Shown here: positions 41,600 through 51,045 of the stretch, piece after piece
Layout: each line of letters begins with the position of its first letter
Numbering within the stretch: position 1 is the first letter of the stretch
NCBI GenBank assembly: GCA_963717945.1
Contig: CAVQXT010000003.1
Coordinates: 62,001-126,000, forward strand
Length of the DNA: 64,000 nt
DNA from: FEN-299 sp963717945
Lineage (GTDB): Bacteria; Acidobacteriota; Vicinamibacteria; Vicinamibacterales; Fen-181
Direction: 5' to 3'
The notes under the pieces: model-generated
Database searches by the model: none
What the model was told of the DNA's origin: nothing
What the model saw: only the letters and a program-made list of their open reading frames with translations
Translations under genes and position numbers: made by a program

Positions 41600-43240
41600 A
41601 TGAAGCGAATTACATCGCTCGCCGTCTCGTTCGGACTCGTCGCGGCGCTCGCCGGCGCGCAGGCGCTGCCGGCGCCGCCGCCGCCCCCGACCCCGCGCGT
41701 CGCTCCTGCCCAGCCCCCGGCGCCGCCGGCGCCACCGGCAGCGCTGCCGCACCTCACGCTGGAGCTCGAGCGGCTCGGCCCGGCGCTCCGGAGCCTCGAC
41801 CACCTGCAGGACATCGACCTGATGGCAATGGCGTTCGACGACACGATGGTGGACGTCGACGCCGCGCTCGCCGGCGCGTTCGACGCGTTCGACGACCCGC
41901 AGGCGGTCGCCGTCGCCAGGGGCGGCCAGGTGATTCGGCTCAGGTCTGAGAACACCGACTACGACCGCGGCACGTCGTACCTCGACTCGGGCCGGTACGA
42001 CCGCGCCCTCGAGGCGTTCGACAAGGTCATCGCGGCCAACGGGCCGAAGGCCGACGGCGCGATGTACTGGAAGGCGTACGCGCTCAACCGGCTCGGCAAG
42101 CGCACCGAGGCGATGGCCGTCATCGACGACCTGGTGAAGACGTTCCCGTCGAGCCGGTGGACGGGCGACGCGAAGGCGCTCCGCATCGACGTGCAGCGCG
42201 CCACCGGGCAGCCGGTGTCGCCGGAGCAGACCTCGGATGAAGACCTGAAGCTCATCGCGCTCAACTCGGTCGTGGCGACCGACCCGGACCGCGGGATCCC
42301 GATGGTCGAGCAGGTCCTCAACGGCTCGGCCTCCCCGCGGCTCAAGGAGCGGGCCCTCTTCGTGCTGGCGCAGAGCGCCTCGCCGCGCGCCAAGGCGCTG
42401 CTCTCCGAGTTCGCGCGGGGCAGCAAGGGGAACCCCGACCTGCAGCTCAAGGCGCTCGACTACCTCGGCGCGTTCAGGGGCGGGCCGGACGTCAAGCTCC
42501 TGCTCGACGTTTACAGGACCACCAACGACGTGGACGTGAAGCGGCGGGTGATCCGGAGCCTGGGCATGGCGGGGCGGCGCGGCCTCAGCTTCACCTATAC
42601 CCTCGGCGGCAACGGGCTCTTCGAGAGCTACGGGCAGAACGTCGAGGTTTACGGCCGCGCCATGGACGAGGCGCGCGCGGCGCTGGATCGGGCGAAGGCG
42701 GATCTCGATCGGAACATGGCGCAGGACCAGGCGGCCCGCGTGCGCGTCGAGATCGACCGGGCGAGGACCGAGCTGAAACAGGAGTCCGCCACGAGCGCCG
42801 AGCGCGAGAAGGCGCGGGAGGCGACGGCGAAGGAGGCCGGCGACGCGCTGTGGCAGCTCTACCAGACGGAGCCGTCGATCGACCTCAAGCGCGAGATCCT
42901 GCGCAACCTGCGGTTCACCACCGAGACCGACCACCTGCTGCAGATTGCGAAGACCGAGAGCAACCCGCAGCTCCGCGAGGCGGCGGTGCAGGGGCTCATC
43001 CTCGACCGCACGCCGCAGTCGGCCGAGACGATGCTCGGCCTCTACAGGACGGAAAAGGACCCGGCGGTCAGGCGCCAGATCGTGGACAGCGTGGCGGCGA
43101 CGCACGGGAACGCGGCGACGCTGGTCCAGATGGCCAGGCAGGAGAACGACCCCGCGCTCCGGAAGCGGATCGTCGAACGCCTCTCGACCATGAAGGACAA
43201 GGAGGCGGTGGACTACATGATGGAGATCTTGAAGAAGTAA
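41600..43240 (+). CDS. Secreted TPR/HEAT-repeat protein of the sigma/anti-sigma locus
   Basis: 546 residues. Signal peptide (ITSLAVSFGLVAALAGAQA), a proline-rich linker, a TPR-like segment (YDRGTSYLDSGRYDRALEAF), then HEAT-like repeats (VATDPDRGIPMVEQVLNG, ERALFVLAQSASPRAKALL) interrupted by a charged coiled coil (RAALDRAKADLDRNMAQDQA). More HEAT-like repeats follow to the end. No catalytic motif. Likely a scaffold in the periplasm that works with the upstream anti-sigma protein; this is inferred only from gene order. Confidence 0.8.
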   Translation: MKRITSLAVSFGLVAALAGAQALPAPPPPPTPRVAPAQPPAPPAPPAALPHLTLELERLGPALRSLDHLQDIDLMAMAFDDTMVDVDAALAGAFDAFDDPQAVAVARGGQVIRLRSENTDYDRGTSYLDSGRYDRALEAFDKVIAANGPKADGAMYWKAYALNRLGKRTEAMAVIDDLVKTFPSSRWTGDAKALRIDVQRATGQPVSPEQTSDEDLKLIALNSVVATDPDRGIPMVEQVLNGSASPRLKERALFVLAQSASPRAKALLSEFARGSKGNPDLQLKALDYLGAFRGGPDVKLLLDVYRTTNDVDVKRRVIRSLGMAGRRGLSFTYTLGGNGLFESYGQNVEVYGRAMDEARAALDRAKADLDRNMAQDQAARVRVEIDRARTELKQESATSAEREKAREATAKEAGDALWQLYQTEPSIDLKREILRNLRFTTETDHLLQIAKTESNPQLREAAVQGLILDRTPQSAETMLGLYRTEKDPAVRRQIVDSVAATHGNAATLVQMARQENDPALRKRIVERLSTMKDKEAVDYMMEILKK

Positions 43241-43257
43241 GAAGGTACCGAAGTAAG

Positions 43258-43305
43258 AAGTACGAAGAGTACGGTCGCGCCTCGCGCAATCCGTACTTCG
43301 TACTT
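43258..43305. repeat. Hairpin between convergent genes
   Basis: AAGTACGAAGAGTACGG and CCGTACTTCGTACTT pair with a 2-base bulge. More GTACTTC words follow to 43327. Position between convergent genes fits a bidirectional transcription stop, but there is no T-tract. Confidence 0.45.
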
Positions 43306-43340
43306 CGCACTTCGCAAGTTCGTACTTCTGGCGACGTGCC

Positions 43341-44636
43341 CTATTTCCTGCCCTTCTCTACCTCTCGCCAGACGCGCAAGAGGTTCCCCCCCCAGATCTT
43401 GTCGATCTGGTCCTCGCTGTAGCCCCGCTTGACCAGTTCGACGGTGACGTTGAGCGCCTCGGAGTGGTCGTTGAAACCCGGGATGCCGCCGCCGCCGTCG
43501 AAGTCGGTGCCGATGCCGACGTGATCGATGCCGGCCACCTGCACCGCGTGGTCGATGTGATCGACGTACTCCTTGAGCGTCGCGCCCGGGTACTTCGCGT
43601 CGATGGGCTTCAGCCGCTCTTCGTAAGTGGCGTAGAGCTTCTCCTGGGCAGCCCGCTGCTCGGGCGTCATCGCCGGCCGCGTGCCCCCCTGGCCCGAGCG
43701 CCCGCCCTGGCCGCGCCCGCCGCCGCGCCGCCCGCCGAGGCCCAGTTCGTCGCGCAGCGCCTGGACGGCCTTCGCCCGTTCCGGCGACGGAGTCTTCAGG
43801 TACTCATTGAGCGCCACGATCTGGATGACGCCGCCGTTCTTCGCGAGCGCCTTGAGCTGGTCGTCGGTGAGGTTGCGGTCGCTCGGCGCGAGGGCCGCGC
43901 AGCCGGAGTGCGACTCGATGACCGGCGCCTTCGAGATGGCGATCGTGTCCCAGAACGACTTGGCCGAGGCGTGCGAGAGGTCCACCATCATCCCCAGGCG
44001 GTTCATCTCGGCCACGACTTTCCGGCCCTGCTCGGAGAGGCCGTTGTTCAGCGGCTCCTTCGGCCCGGACGAGTCGGCGAGCTGGTTGTGCGAAGAGTGC
44101 ACGAGGGTCATGTACCTCGCGCCGCGTGCGTAGAACTCGCGCACCGTCGCGAGGTCCATCCCCGCCGGGTAGCCGTTCTCGACGCCGACGAGGATCACCC
44201 GCTTGCCGGTCTTCGCGATCCGCTCGACGTCGGCCGGCGTCCGCGCCAGTTCGCACAGCTCGGGGTGCATCTTCCTCAACCTGTCGATCGCGTCGAACTT
44301 CGCCATCGCCTCGTCGTAGGCGGCCTTGAAGCCGGCCGGCGTCAGCTCGGGGTGCTGGCTGACGAAGACGGCCAGGAAGACGCCGTCGAGGCCCCCCGCC
44401 TTCATCTTGACGAGGTCGCACTTGAGGTTGGTCAGAGTGCCGGGATCCAGCGCCGGCGTGGCGTAGTTGGAGCCGGGGATGTCCACGTGCGTGTCGATGG
44501 TGAGCGCCCGGGCGTGGATCGCCTTCGCCCTGGCCAGGAGCTGGGCGTTCGGGTCTTGCTGCCCCGCGCCGAGGCCGACCACCGCGACTGCCGACAGAAC
44601 CAGGATCGACGCGAGAACCGAGTGATTCACGAGCAT
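43341..44636 (-). CDS. Secreted membrane dipeptidase (M19, renal dipeptidase-like)
   Basis: 431 residues. Signal peptide (VLASILVLSAVAVVGLGAG). Zinc ligands of the M19 family are visible in DTHVDIPG, the glutamate in VGVENGYPAG and the histidines in MVDLSHASAKSFWD and VIESHSGC; the last aspartate is in GIGTDFDGGGG. A Gly/Arg-rich insert (GGRRGGGRGQGGRSGQGG) near residue 310 is unusual and probably a surface loop. It would release amino acids from dipeptides in the periplasm. Confidence 0.92.
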   Translation of the reverse strand: MLVNHSVLASILVLSAVAVVGLGAGQQDPNAQLLARAKAIHARALTIDTHVDIPGSNYATPALDPGTLTNLKCDLVKMKAGGLDGVFLAVFVSQHPELTPAGFKAAYDEAMAKFDAIDRLRKMHPELCELARTPADVERIAKTGKRVILVGVENGYPAGMDLATVREFYARGARYMTLVHSSHNQLADSSGPKEPLNNGLSEQGRKVVAEMNRLGMMVDLSHASAKSFWDTIAISKAPVIESHSGCAALAPSDRNLTDDQLKALAKNGGVIQIVALNEYLKTPSPERAKAVQALRDELGLGGRRGGGRGQGGRSGQGGTRPAMTPEQRAAQEKLYATYEERLKPIDAKYPGATLKEYVDHIDHAVQVAGIDHVGIGTDFDGGGGIPGFNDHSEALNVTVELVKRGYSEDQIDKIWGGNLLRVWREVEKGRK

Positions 44637-44680
44637 GTTCCTTCCAGGGACACGGATGATGTCAGTTGATGTCGAGCTTG

Positions 44681-44742
44681 CCCGCCGTAGCCCGCAGGGC
44701 GAAGGCGGAGCCTGCCCGCCGTAGCCCGCAGGGCGAAGGCGG
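44681..44742. repeat. Two tandem copies of family B repeat
   Basis: CCCGCCGTAGCCCGCAGGGC plus GAAGGCGGA/GAAGGCGGG at 44681-44709 and 44714-44742. A third copy lies inside the anti-sigma gene at 26532-26560. Intergenic between the M19 and threonine aldolase genes. Confidence 0.8.
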
Positions 44743-44792
44743 GGCACACGAACGCCGTCTGGAGCCAGATACGCCGGTCGCGTTCCGGACGC

Positions 44793-45839
44793 TTACGCGC
44801 GGCAGCAGCCCGCGAGCAGCCGGACCGCACTGCGGCAGTCGTCCTCGCTGATCCCGTAGTGCGTCACCATCCGCAGCCGGCCCGCGCCGAAGTCCGACAG
44901 CAGCACGCCCGCCTCGCCGGCCGCGGCCTGGAGCTTCTCGGCCTCGGCGACACTCGCCAGGCTGAAGATGACGATGTTGGTCTGGACCGAGGACAGGTCG
45001 ATCGCGACGCCCGGGAGGCGCGACACGCCCTCGGCGAGGATCCGGGCGTTCCGGTGATCCTCCGAGAGTCGGTCCACCATCTGGGTGAGCGCCACGATCC
45101 CCGGCGCTGCGATGACGCCGGCCTGCCGCATCCCGCCGCCGAGGATCTTGCGCATGCGGCGCGCGCGGTCCACGAAGGCCGCCGGGCCGCAGATCATCGA
45201 GCCGACGGGCGCCGATAGCCCCTTGGACAGGCAGAGCTGCACCGAGGTGACCTGCCGGGTCCAGTCGGTGACCGGCCGGCCCGCGGCCACGGCGGCGTTG
45301 AACAGCCGCGCGCCGTCGAGGTGGATGGGAAGGCCGTGCTTGCGCGCGATGGCCGCGACGTCGGCGAAGTAGGACGGCGAAAGGACCGACCCGCCGCACC
45401 GGTTGTGCGTGTTCTCGAGGCAGATCACGCCCGGCGGCGCCCAGTGGTAGAAGTGGTAGTGGTGCGACGGCAGGTGGATTGCCGCTTCGATCGCCTCGAG
45501 CGGCAGCGTGCCGTCCGCGCGCGTCGGCACGGTGTGCAGCACCATGCCGCCGAGCGCCGAGGCCGAGCCGTTCTCGTAGTTGAAGATGTGCGACTCGTCG
45601 CCGAGGATCACCTCCTGGCCGCGCTGGCAGTGCGCCAGCAGCGACGCCAGGTTCCCCATCGTCCCGCTGGTGACGAAGAGGCCGGCTTCCATGCCGGTCA
45701 TCCGCGCCGCCAGGGCCTCGAGCTCGTTCACGGTCGGGTCGTCGCCGAACACGTCGTCCCCAACCTCCGCGCCCGCCATCGCCTGCCGCATGGCAGGCGT
45801 CGGCAGGGTCACCGTATCGCTTCGAAGATCTATAGCCAT
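44793..45839 (-). CDS. ltaE: Low-specificity L-threonine aldolase
   Basis: PLP-dependent cleavage of threonine and allo-threonine to glycine and acetaldehyde. MAIDLRSDTVTLPTPAMRQA at the start, GDDVFGDDPTVNELE, the PLP-binding lysine in LCLSKGLSAPVGS and the HLDGARLFNAAVA block identify the family. 348 residues. It ends in a cysteine-containing tail (GCCRA). Single gene flanked by repeat elements on both sides. Confidence 0.95.
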   Translation of the reverse strand: MAIDLRSDTVTLPTPAMRQAMAGAEVGDDVFGDDPTVNELEALAARMTGMEAGLFVTSGTMGNLASLLAHCQRGQEVILGDESHIFNYENGSASALGGMVLHTVPTRADGTLPLEAIEAAIHLPSHHYHFYHWAPPGVICLENTHNRCGGSVLSPSYFADVAAIARKHGLPIHLDGARLFNAAVAAGRPVTDWTRQVTSVQLCLSKGLSAPVGSMICGPAAFVDRARRMRKILGGGMRQAGVIAAPGIVALTQMVDRLSEDHRNARILAEGVSRLPGVAIDLSSVQTNIVIFSLASVAEAEKLQAAAGEAGVLLSDFGAGRLRMVTHYGISEDDCRSAVRLLAGCCRA

Positions 45840-45877
45840 TGGTATGTGTCCGCCTTACGCCTTACGGCTCACGCCTT

Positions 45878-45952
45878 GCGCAGGGCTGAAGCCCTGCGCT
45901 ATCTGCAGATCTGGTCGAGATCCCCAGATAGCGCAGGCCTTCAGGCCTGCGC
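45878..45952. repeat. REPIN-like doublet 1
   Basis: One REP unit (GCGCAGGGCTGAAGCCCTGC GCTATCTG) and its inverse (CAGATAGCGCAGGCCTTCAG GCCTGCGC) face each other across a short loop. Each unit is itself a palindrome. Located between the threonine aldolase and S9 peptidase genes. Confidence 0.9.
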
Positions 45953-45979
45953 CACTGCCTGCTGCCTACCGCTTACTGC

Positions 45980-48055
45980 CTACTTCGCTTCCTTCACCCA
46001 CTTGTCCATCCACGCGATGAACTCGTGATACCAGAGCGCCGAGTTCGCGGGCTTGTTGATCCAGTGCCCCTCGTCGGGGAACACGATCATCTTCGACGGC
46101 ACGCCGAGCCGCTGCAGCGTCGTGAACAGCTGCAGCCCCTCGCCCACCGGCACGCGGTAGTCCAGCTCGCCGTGCATGACGAGCGTCGGCGTCTTGAAGT
46201 TCTTCGCATACGTGTGCGGCGAGAACTTCGCGTACAGCTCGGGGTTGGTCCACGGCGTCCCCTTGAGGTCCCACTCCGGGAACCACAACTCCTCGGTCGC
46301 GCCCCACATGCTCGTCAGGTTGTAGACGCCGGAGTGGGTGACGATCGCCCGGAAGCGGGTCGTGTGGCCGAGGAACCAGTCCATCATGTAGCCGCCGAAG
46401 GACCCGCCCGCGGCGCCGGTGCGCCCCTTCTCGACGTAGGGCAGCGCTTCGGCGAAATCGGCGCCCTTCATCAGGTCCTCGTAGACCTGGCCGCCCCAGT
46501 CGCCGCTGATCTCGTCGGTGAAGGCCTGGCCGAAGCCCGTGGACCCATGCGGGTTCGGCATGACGACGACGTAGCCGGCGGCGGCGAAGACCTGGGGGTT
46601 CCAGCGGTAGCCCCAGGTGTTGTTCCACGCGTTCTGCGGGCCGCCGTGGACGAGGTAGAGCAGCGGGTACTTCTGCCCGCTCTTGAAGTCCGGCGGCTTG
46701 ACCACCCAGGCCTGGATCTTCGCCCCGGCCGCGCCGTCGAACCACACCTTCTCCGCCGGCCTGAGGCCGTAGGTCGAAAGGAGCGGGTTGGCGGTCGTCA
46801 GCCGCGTCCGCCCCGACGCGTCGGCCGCGCTCGCGCGGTAGATGTCCGGCGCCTCGTCGAGCGTGCTCCGCGTGAAGACGGCGGTCTGCCCGTCCGGCGT
46901 GAAGTGGATGTCGGCGATCGAGCCGCCGACCTTCATCGGCGTCGGCGTCCCGCCGGCGACCGGCAGGACGTACCAGGCGACCTCGCCCTCGTCCTCGGCC
47001 GTGATGTGGAGCGTCTTCGAGTCGGGCGCCCACACGTAGCTGTCGATCGAGCGATCCCAGGACGGCGTCAGCGAGTGCGCCGTCCCCGCCTGGCGGTCGT
47101 AGAGCATCAACTGCCAGCGGTCGGCCTCGAACCCGGGGCGCTGCTGCGCGCGGTAGGCGATGTAGCGCCCGTCGGGCGAGTAGGCGGGGCCGCCGTCGGC
47201 GGCCGGGTTGGTGGTGATCTTGCGCGGCTCGGCCGAGGGATTGGCCAGGTCGACGACGAACAGGTCGCTGTTCGTGCTCGTCGCCTCGACCGGGTCGGTC
47301 TTGCGGACAAACGCCAGTTCCCTCGAGTCGGGCGAGACGGCGTAATCGTCGGGACCGCCCAGCGAGAACGGCGGCACGTCGGCGGCGCCCGGCGTCAGGT
47401 CGCGCGGGTCCTGCGAACCGTCGATCGGGAACAGGAACAGGTGGCTGTAACGCCCGTCCTTCCACGCCGTCCAGTGGCGGAACAGCAGGTGGTCGGCGAC
47501 GTGCGCCTTGCTCGTCCTGTTCGAAAACTCCGCGAACGCCTTCTCGTCGCAGGCGACGGTCGTGCACTGCGGAAAGACGTCGGAGGCGAACACGATCGAC
47601 TTGCCGTCGGCCGTCCAGGTGAAGCTGGACACCTCGGTCGAGAGGCTCGTGATCCTCCGCGCGTTGGAGCTCGCCGTGCCGCTCCGATCGACGCCCACCA
47701 TCCACACCTGCGACTGGCCGCCGCGGGTGGAGATGAAGGCGAGGCGCGTCCCGTCGGGCGACCAGCGGGGGGAGGTGTCGGACCCATCGGGGCGTACGAG
47801 CCGATAGGGCGCGCCGCCAACCGTCGGCACCGCCCAGATGTGGCTCGCACGGCTGTTCTGGTCGAGGCTGACGGCCATCACGACATAGGCGATGAACCGG
47901 CCGTCCGGCGACAGTTGCGCGTCGGAGAGGCGGCCGAGGTCGAGCAGCCGCTCGACCGTGAGCCGCGGGGCGGCGGGCGCCTGCGCGACGGCGGCATTGG
48001 GGACGGCAAGGACGAGCGCCAGGAGCGCGCCGAGGCACCATCTCATACGGACCAT
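45980..48055 (-). CDS. S9 family prolyl oligopeptidase/acylaminoacyl peptidase
   Basis: 691 residues with a signal peptide (WCLGALLALVLAVPNAAVA). The N-terminal half is a TolB/WD40-like beta-propeller (LSPDGRFIAYVV, WSPDGTRLAFIS, YSPDGRYIAYRA). The C-terminal hydrolase domain has the nucleophile in GGSFGGYM, aspartate in HGELDYRVP and histidine in PDEGHWINKP. Cleaves short peptides in the periplasm. GGAGG lies 6 bases before the ATG at 48055. Confidence 0.95.
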   Translation of the reverse strand: MVRMRWCLGALLALVLAVPNAAVAQAPAAPRLTVERLLDLGRLSDAQLSPDGRFIAYVVMAVSLDQNSRASHIWAVPTVGGAPYRLVRPDGSDTSPRWSPDGTRLAFISTRGGQSQVWMVGVDRSGTASSNARRITSLSTEVSSFTWTADGKSIVFASDVFPQCTTVACDEKAFAEFSNRTSKAHVADHLLFRHWTAWKDGRYSHLFLFPIDGSQDPRDLTPGAADVPPFSLGGPDDYAVSPDSRELAFVRKTDPVEATSTNSDLFVVDLANPSAEPRKITTNPAADGGPAYSPDGRYIAYRAQQRPGFEADRWQLMLYDRQAGTAHSLTPSWDRSIDSYVWAPDSKTLHITAEDEGEVAWYVLPVAGGTPTPMKVGGSIADIHFTPDGQTAVFTRSTLDEAPDIYRASAADASGRTRLTTANPLLSTYGLRPAEKVWFDGAAGAKIQAWVVKPPDFKSGQKYPLLYLVHGGPQNAWNNTWGYRWNPQVFAAAGYVVVMPNPHGSTGFGQAFTDEISGDWGGQVYEDLMKGADFAEALPYVEKGRTGAAGGSFGGYMMDWFLGHTTRFRAIVTHSGVYNLTSMWGATEELWFPEWDLKGTPWTNPELYAKFSPHTYAKNFKTPTLVMHGELDYRVPVGEGLQLFTTLQRLGVPSKMIVFPDEGHWINKPANSALWYHEFIAWMDKWVKEAK

Positions 48056-48072
48056 AAGGCCTCCATTCGGAC

Positions 48073-48340
48073 AGTCGGCAGTATACCTCGCCGATTAGTC
48101 GGACCTGACGCCGAGCAGTCGGAGCTGACGATGAGAAGTCAGGGGCTTCGCAGCGGCCTAAGGACTCGGACCCTTCTACGTCTCTTCCGATCCCTCATCG
48201 TCAGTTCCGATCCCTCATCGTCAGTTCCGATTGATCACCGAGTTCCGATCCCTCATCGTCAGTTCGATCCCTCATCGTCGCTCCGATTGATCCCCCGTCC
48301 TCCGATTGCCTTGTCCGTCCTCCGATTACCCCGCCGGCGG
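48073..48340. repeat. Iteron-like array of 20-bp repeats in two orientations
   Basis: Eight direct units of TTCCGATCCCTCATCGTCAG type start at 48185, 48205, 48225, 48243, 48263, 48281, 48300 and 48320 and decay toward the right. To the left, units in the opposite orientation (AGTCGGAGCTGACGATGAGA type) start at 48073, 48097, 48117 and 48137. About two helical turns separate neighbours. The array fills the 365-base divergent gap between the S9 peptidase and the helicase gene. Confidence 0.85.
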
Positions 48341-48386
48341 ACGCATTCTTGCAACAAAGGTCGGCCGAGAGCGGCCGCCGGCGGGG
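48329..48386. repeat. 12-bp perfect inverted repeat upstream of the helicase
   Basis: CCCCGCCGGCGG (48329-48340) and CCGCCGGCGGGG (48375-48386) are exact reverse complements around a 34-base loop, ending 34 bases before the helicase start. It could form a strong mRNA hairpin or a cruciform. Confidence 0.7.
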
Positions 48387-48420
48387 TTATTGGCAGCCGC
48401 TGCAACGAAAGCGCGAATCG

Positions 48421-51044
48421 ATGTCGCAGGAATCGCAAGCTCCCGGCGCAGGCGCGCTGGTCGAGGCCCGTGGCGGCCGCTGGCGCGTCGTCGAGGTCGA
48501 TCGACCACGGCGAGTGCCAGTCGTGCCGGCTGGTGGGCGCCGCGGCCTCGAATCTCGGCGTGCGCCGGACGCTGCTCGCGCCGTTCGACCGGCTGCAGCC
48601 TGCCGAACACGCGGCCCGGCCGCGGTCGGTCGGACGACGCAGGTGGATGCTCGGCCTGCGCGCGCTGCTCTCCGACGATGGCGGGGTGGACCATCTGCGC
48701 GGCGTGGCGAATGCCCGCATCGACCTGCTCGACTACCAGCTCGAGCCCGCCCTGGCGTGCGCGCGCGGCTCGACCAGGCTGCTGTTCGCCGACGAGGTGG
48801 GCCTCGGCAAGACGATCCAGGCCGGCGTCGTCCTCGCCGACCTGCACGCGCGCGCCGACCTGGTCCACGCCCTGGTCCTCTGCCCGGCCGGGCTCTGCGT
48901 GCAGTGGCGACGGGAACTCCGCGACCGCTTCGGACTCCCGGCCGAGATGGTGGACCTGGCCGCCCTCCGCAGGCGGGCCAGGTCGTCGCTGACCGGCGCC
49001 GGTCCCTGGGACCTGCTGCCGATCGCCGTGGCGTCGGTCGATTTCATCAAGCAGCCGGAGGTGCTCGCGGGCATGGGCCAGGTCCGCTGGGACCTGCTCG
49101 TCGTTGACGAGGCCCACCTGTGCGCGGTCGCGCCCGAGCGCGCCGCGGCCGTGGGCGCGCTCGCCCGGCGCGCCAGGCGCGTGATCCTGCTGACCGCGAC
49201 GCCGCATCCTGGCGAAGCGTCCGCGTTCGAAGCGCTATGCGGGATCGGGCGGCTGGCGGGCGAGGGCCCGATCGTGATGTTTCGGCGGACGCGCGCCAGC
49301 CTCGGCCGGGCGGGCCCTGGATGGGGTGGCGTGCGGCGAGGACGCGTGCTCAGGGTGAGGCTGTCGGCGCCCGAACTCCGCATGCACGCGCTCCTCGAGC
49401 GCTACACGTCGCGCGTGTGGTCGGCCGCATCCGACGGCCGCTCATCGAACGACGCGCGCCTGGCGATGATCGTGCTGCGCAAGCGCGCGGCGTCGGGTCC
49501 CTGGCCGCTTCTCGTGTCTCTCTCGCGACGGCTCCAGTGGCTGGGCCGTCCCGACGAGGCCGAGGCGGCGCAGCTCTCGCTGCCGCTTGGCGATGTGGCC
49601 GAGCCGGACTCGGCCGACGACCAGTCGTGGCACGTGCTGGCCGCGCCGGGTCTCGCCGATGGCGGCGTCGAGCGCCGAATGCTCGAGCGCCTCATCGAGG
49701 TGACGCGCGCGGCGACTGCCCACGATTCGAAGTGCCGCGCGCTGCTGCGCCTGATGCGGCGGGCCGGCGAACCGGTGGTCGTGTTCACGGAGTACCGCGA
49801 CACGCTCGACCGTCTCGTCGGCGTGGTGGGCCGCGTGGCCCGCGTCGCCGTCGTGCACGGCGGCATGGATCTCGCGGCGAGAGCCGACGCGATCGATGCC
49901 TTCACGGGCGGCGGCGTGGACGTGCTGCTGGCCACCGACGCGGCGGCGCACGGGCTCAACCTGCAGGCTCGTTGTCGCATGGTCGTCGACCTCGAGCTCC
50001 CCTGGAACCCGGTCCGGCTCGAGCAGCGTGTTGGACGGGTCGATCGGATCGGTCAGCGGCGGATCGTCCACGCCGTCCATCTCGTGGCCCGGGACACCGG
50101 AGAAGAACAGGTGCTCGCCCGCCTGGCGATCCGCGTCCGGCGCGCGCGGGAAGCGTTGGCCGGCACCGAGGCTCCGACCTTCGGCCTGTCAGAGATCGAG
50201 CTGGCCGAAAGCGTGTTCACCGGCACGGATCCGCGCCCTTCGTCAGGTCCATCCACGGGGATGACGCCGACGTGGGGCGACGGCCGGCTGGTCAGCGAAT
50301 CGGCCGCGGCGGCTGTCTCGCGTGTGGACCTGTCGGCGGCGGCCCGTGAGGAAACGGCGCACCTCGAACTCATCCGAAACGTAACGCGCGGTCGGGAGGA
50401 CGCGGTGGCCGACGCGCTTGCAGCGCTCGAGCGGTCGGCACCCTGGTGCTACAAGCTGCGCGTGCGCGCTCCGTTGCCGTTCCGTCGCGCGGTCGTCGGC
50501 TTGTTCCGGGCCGACATCGTGGACGGACGCGGCGCCCTCGTCGAACAGCACCTCGTGGCCGTGCGGTGCGTCTGGCCCGACTCACTGAGGGCCATTCTCG
50601 GATCCGGCCGGCGGTTCCGCGTCCCTGACATCGTGATGGACGCGCTGGGTGCCGAGGCTTCCCGTGAGTGCGGTTCGCCGCCTGGAAGAACTGCAGACCG
50701 GGCTGCCGCCGCGTCTCGCCGCGCTCGCGGCCCGCGAGTCGGCGCTGACCCCGATGGCGGTGAACCCGATCGCCGCGTTCCAGCCCGGGCTGTTCGACCG
50801 CCGTGTGCTTCTCCGGATGGCGCACGAACGGCAGGCGGAAGCGCTGCTCCTCGACGAGACGCGCGCTCAGATCGAGGCGATCTCGAGCAGGGGCAAGCTG
50901 TCGCTGGCCGGCTCGCCGCGCGCGATGCTCGTCGCGCTGGTCGACTGCCGCAATTGGATCGGGACGAATTTCACTTTCTGCGATCACGGGGTGGCAGAAA
51001 GTGAAATTCGTCCCGATCCGAGTTACTCGAGGCGTCAGGAGTGA
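48421..51044 (+). pseudogene. SNF2-type helicase (DISARM DrmD-like), interrupted by two +1 frameshifts
   Basis: The start MSQESQAPGAGALVEARGGRWRVVEVD matches the N-terminus of SNF2/HepA-like helicases found in defence loci. The frame then shifts by one base near 48499-48504, after which CQSCRLVGAA continues it. Motif I (FADEVGLGKTIQAG), motif II (VVDEAHL), motif III (LTATPHPGE) and motifs V-VI (LPWNPVRLEQRVGRVDRIGQ) are intact. A second single-base shift falls at a CCC run (50661-50663); RRLEELQTGLPPRLAAL continues the protein. About 874 residues if joined. The last 28 or so residues are encoded by a palindromic repeat. It lies 1 base before the methyltransferase gene, so the two form a unit. 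Real decay and sequencing error cannot be told apart here. Confidence 0.75.
50956..51019. repeat. Perfect 26-bp inverted repeat, family G, copy 2, inside the helicase 3' end
   Basis: Arms 50956-50981 and 50994-51019 are exact reverse complements around 12 bases. The sequence matches the element at 8070-8140, including the CAATT before it, except that a central G-C pair of the stem is inverted to C-G. It is read in frame as the C-terminal tail (WIGTNFTFCDHGVAESEIRP) of the helicase. Confidence 0.92.
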
Positions 51045-51045
51045 T

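Noticed and set aside
43258..43327. Intrinsic terminator between the HEAT-repeat and M19 genes
   Set aside because: A hairpin is present but there is no T-tract on either strand, so it is listed only as a repeat.
48185..48340. 20-bp repeat array as a CRISPR
   Set aside because: Units follow each other directly without spacers of constant size, degrade gradually, and no cas gene is present.
46025..51004. A 1,659-codon open frame running from the S9 peptidase region into the helicase
   Set aside because: The first half is antisense to the S9 peptidase and has no domain. Only the part after about 48503 is helicase, and its natural N-terminus is in another frame starting at 48421.
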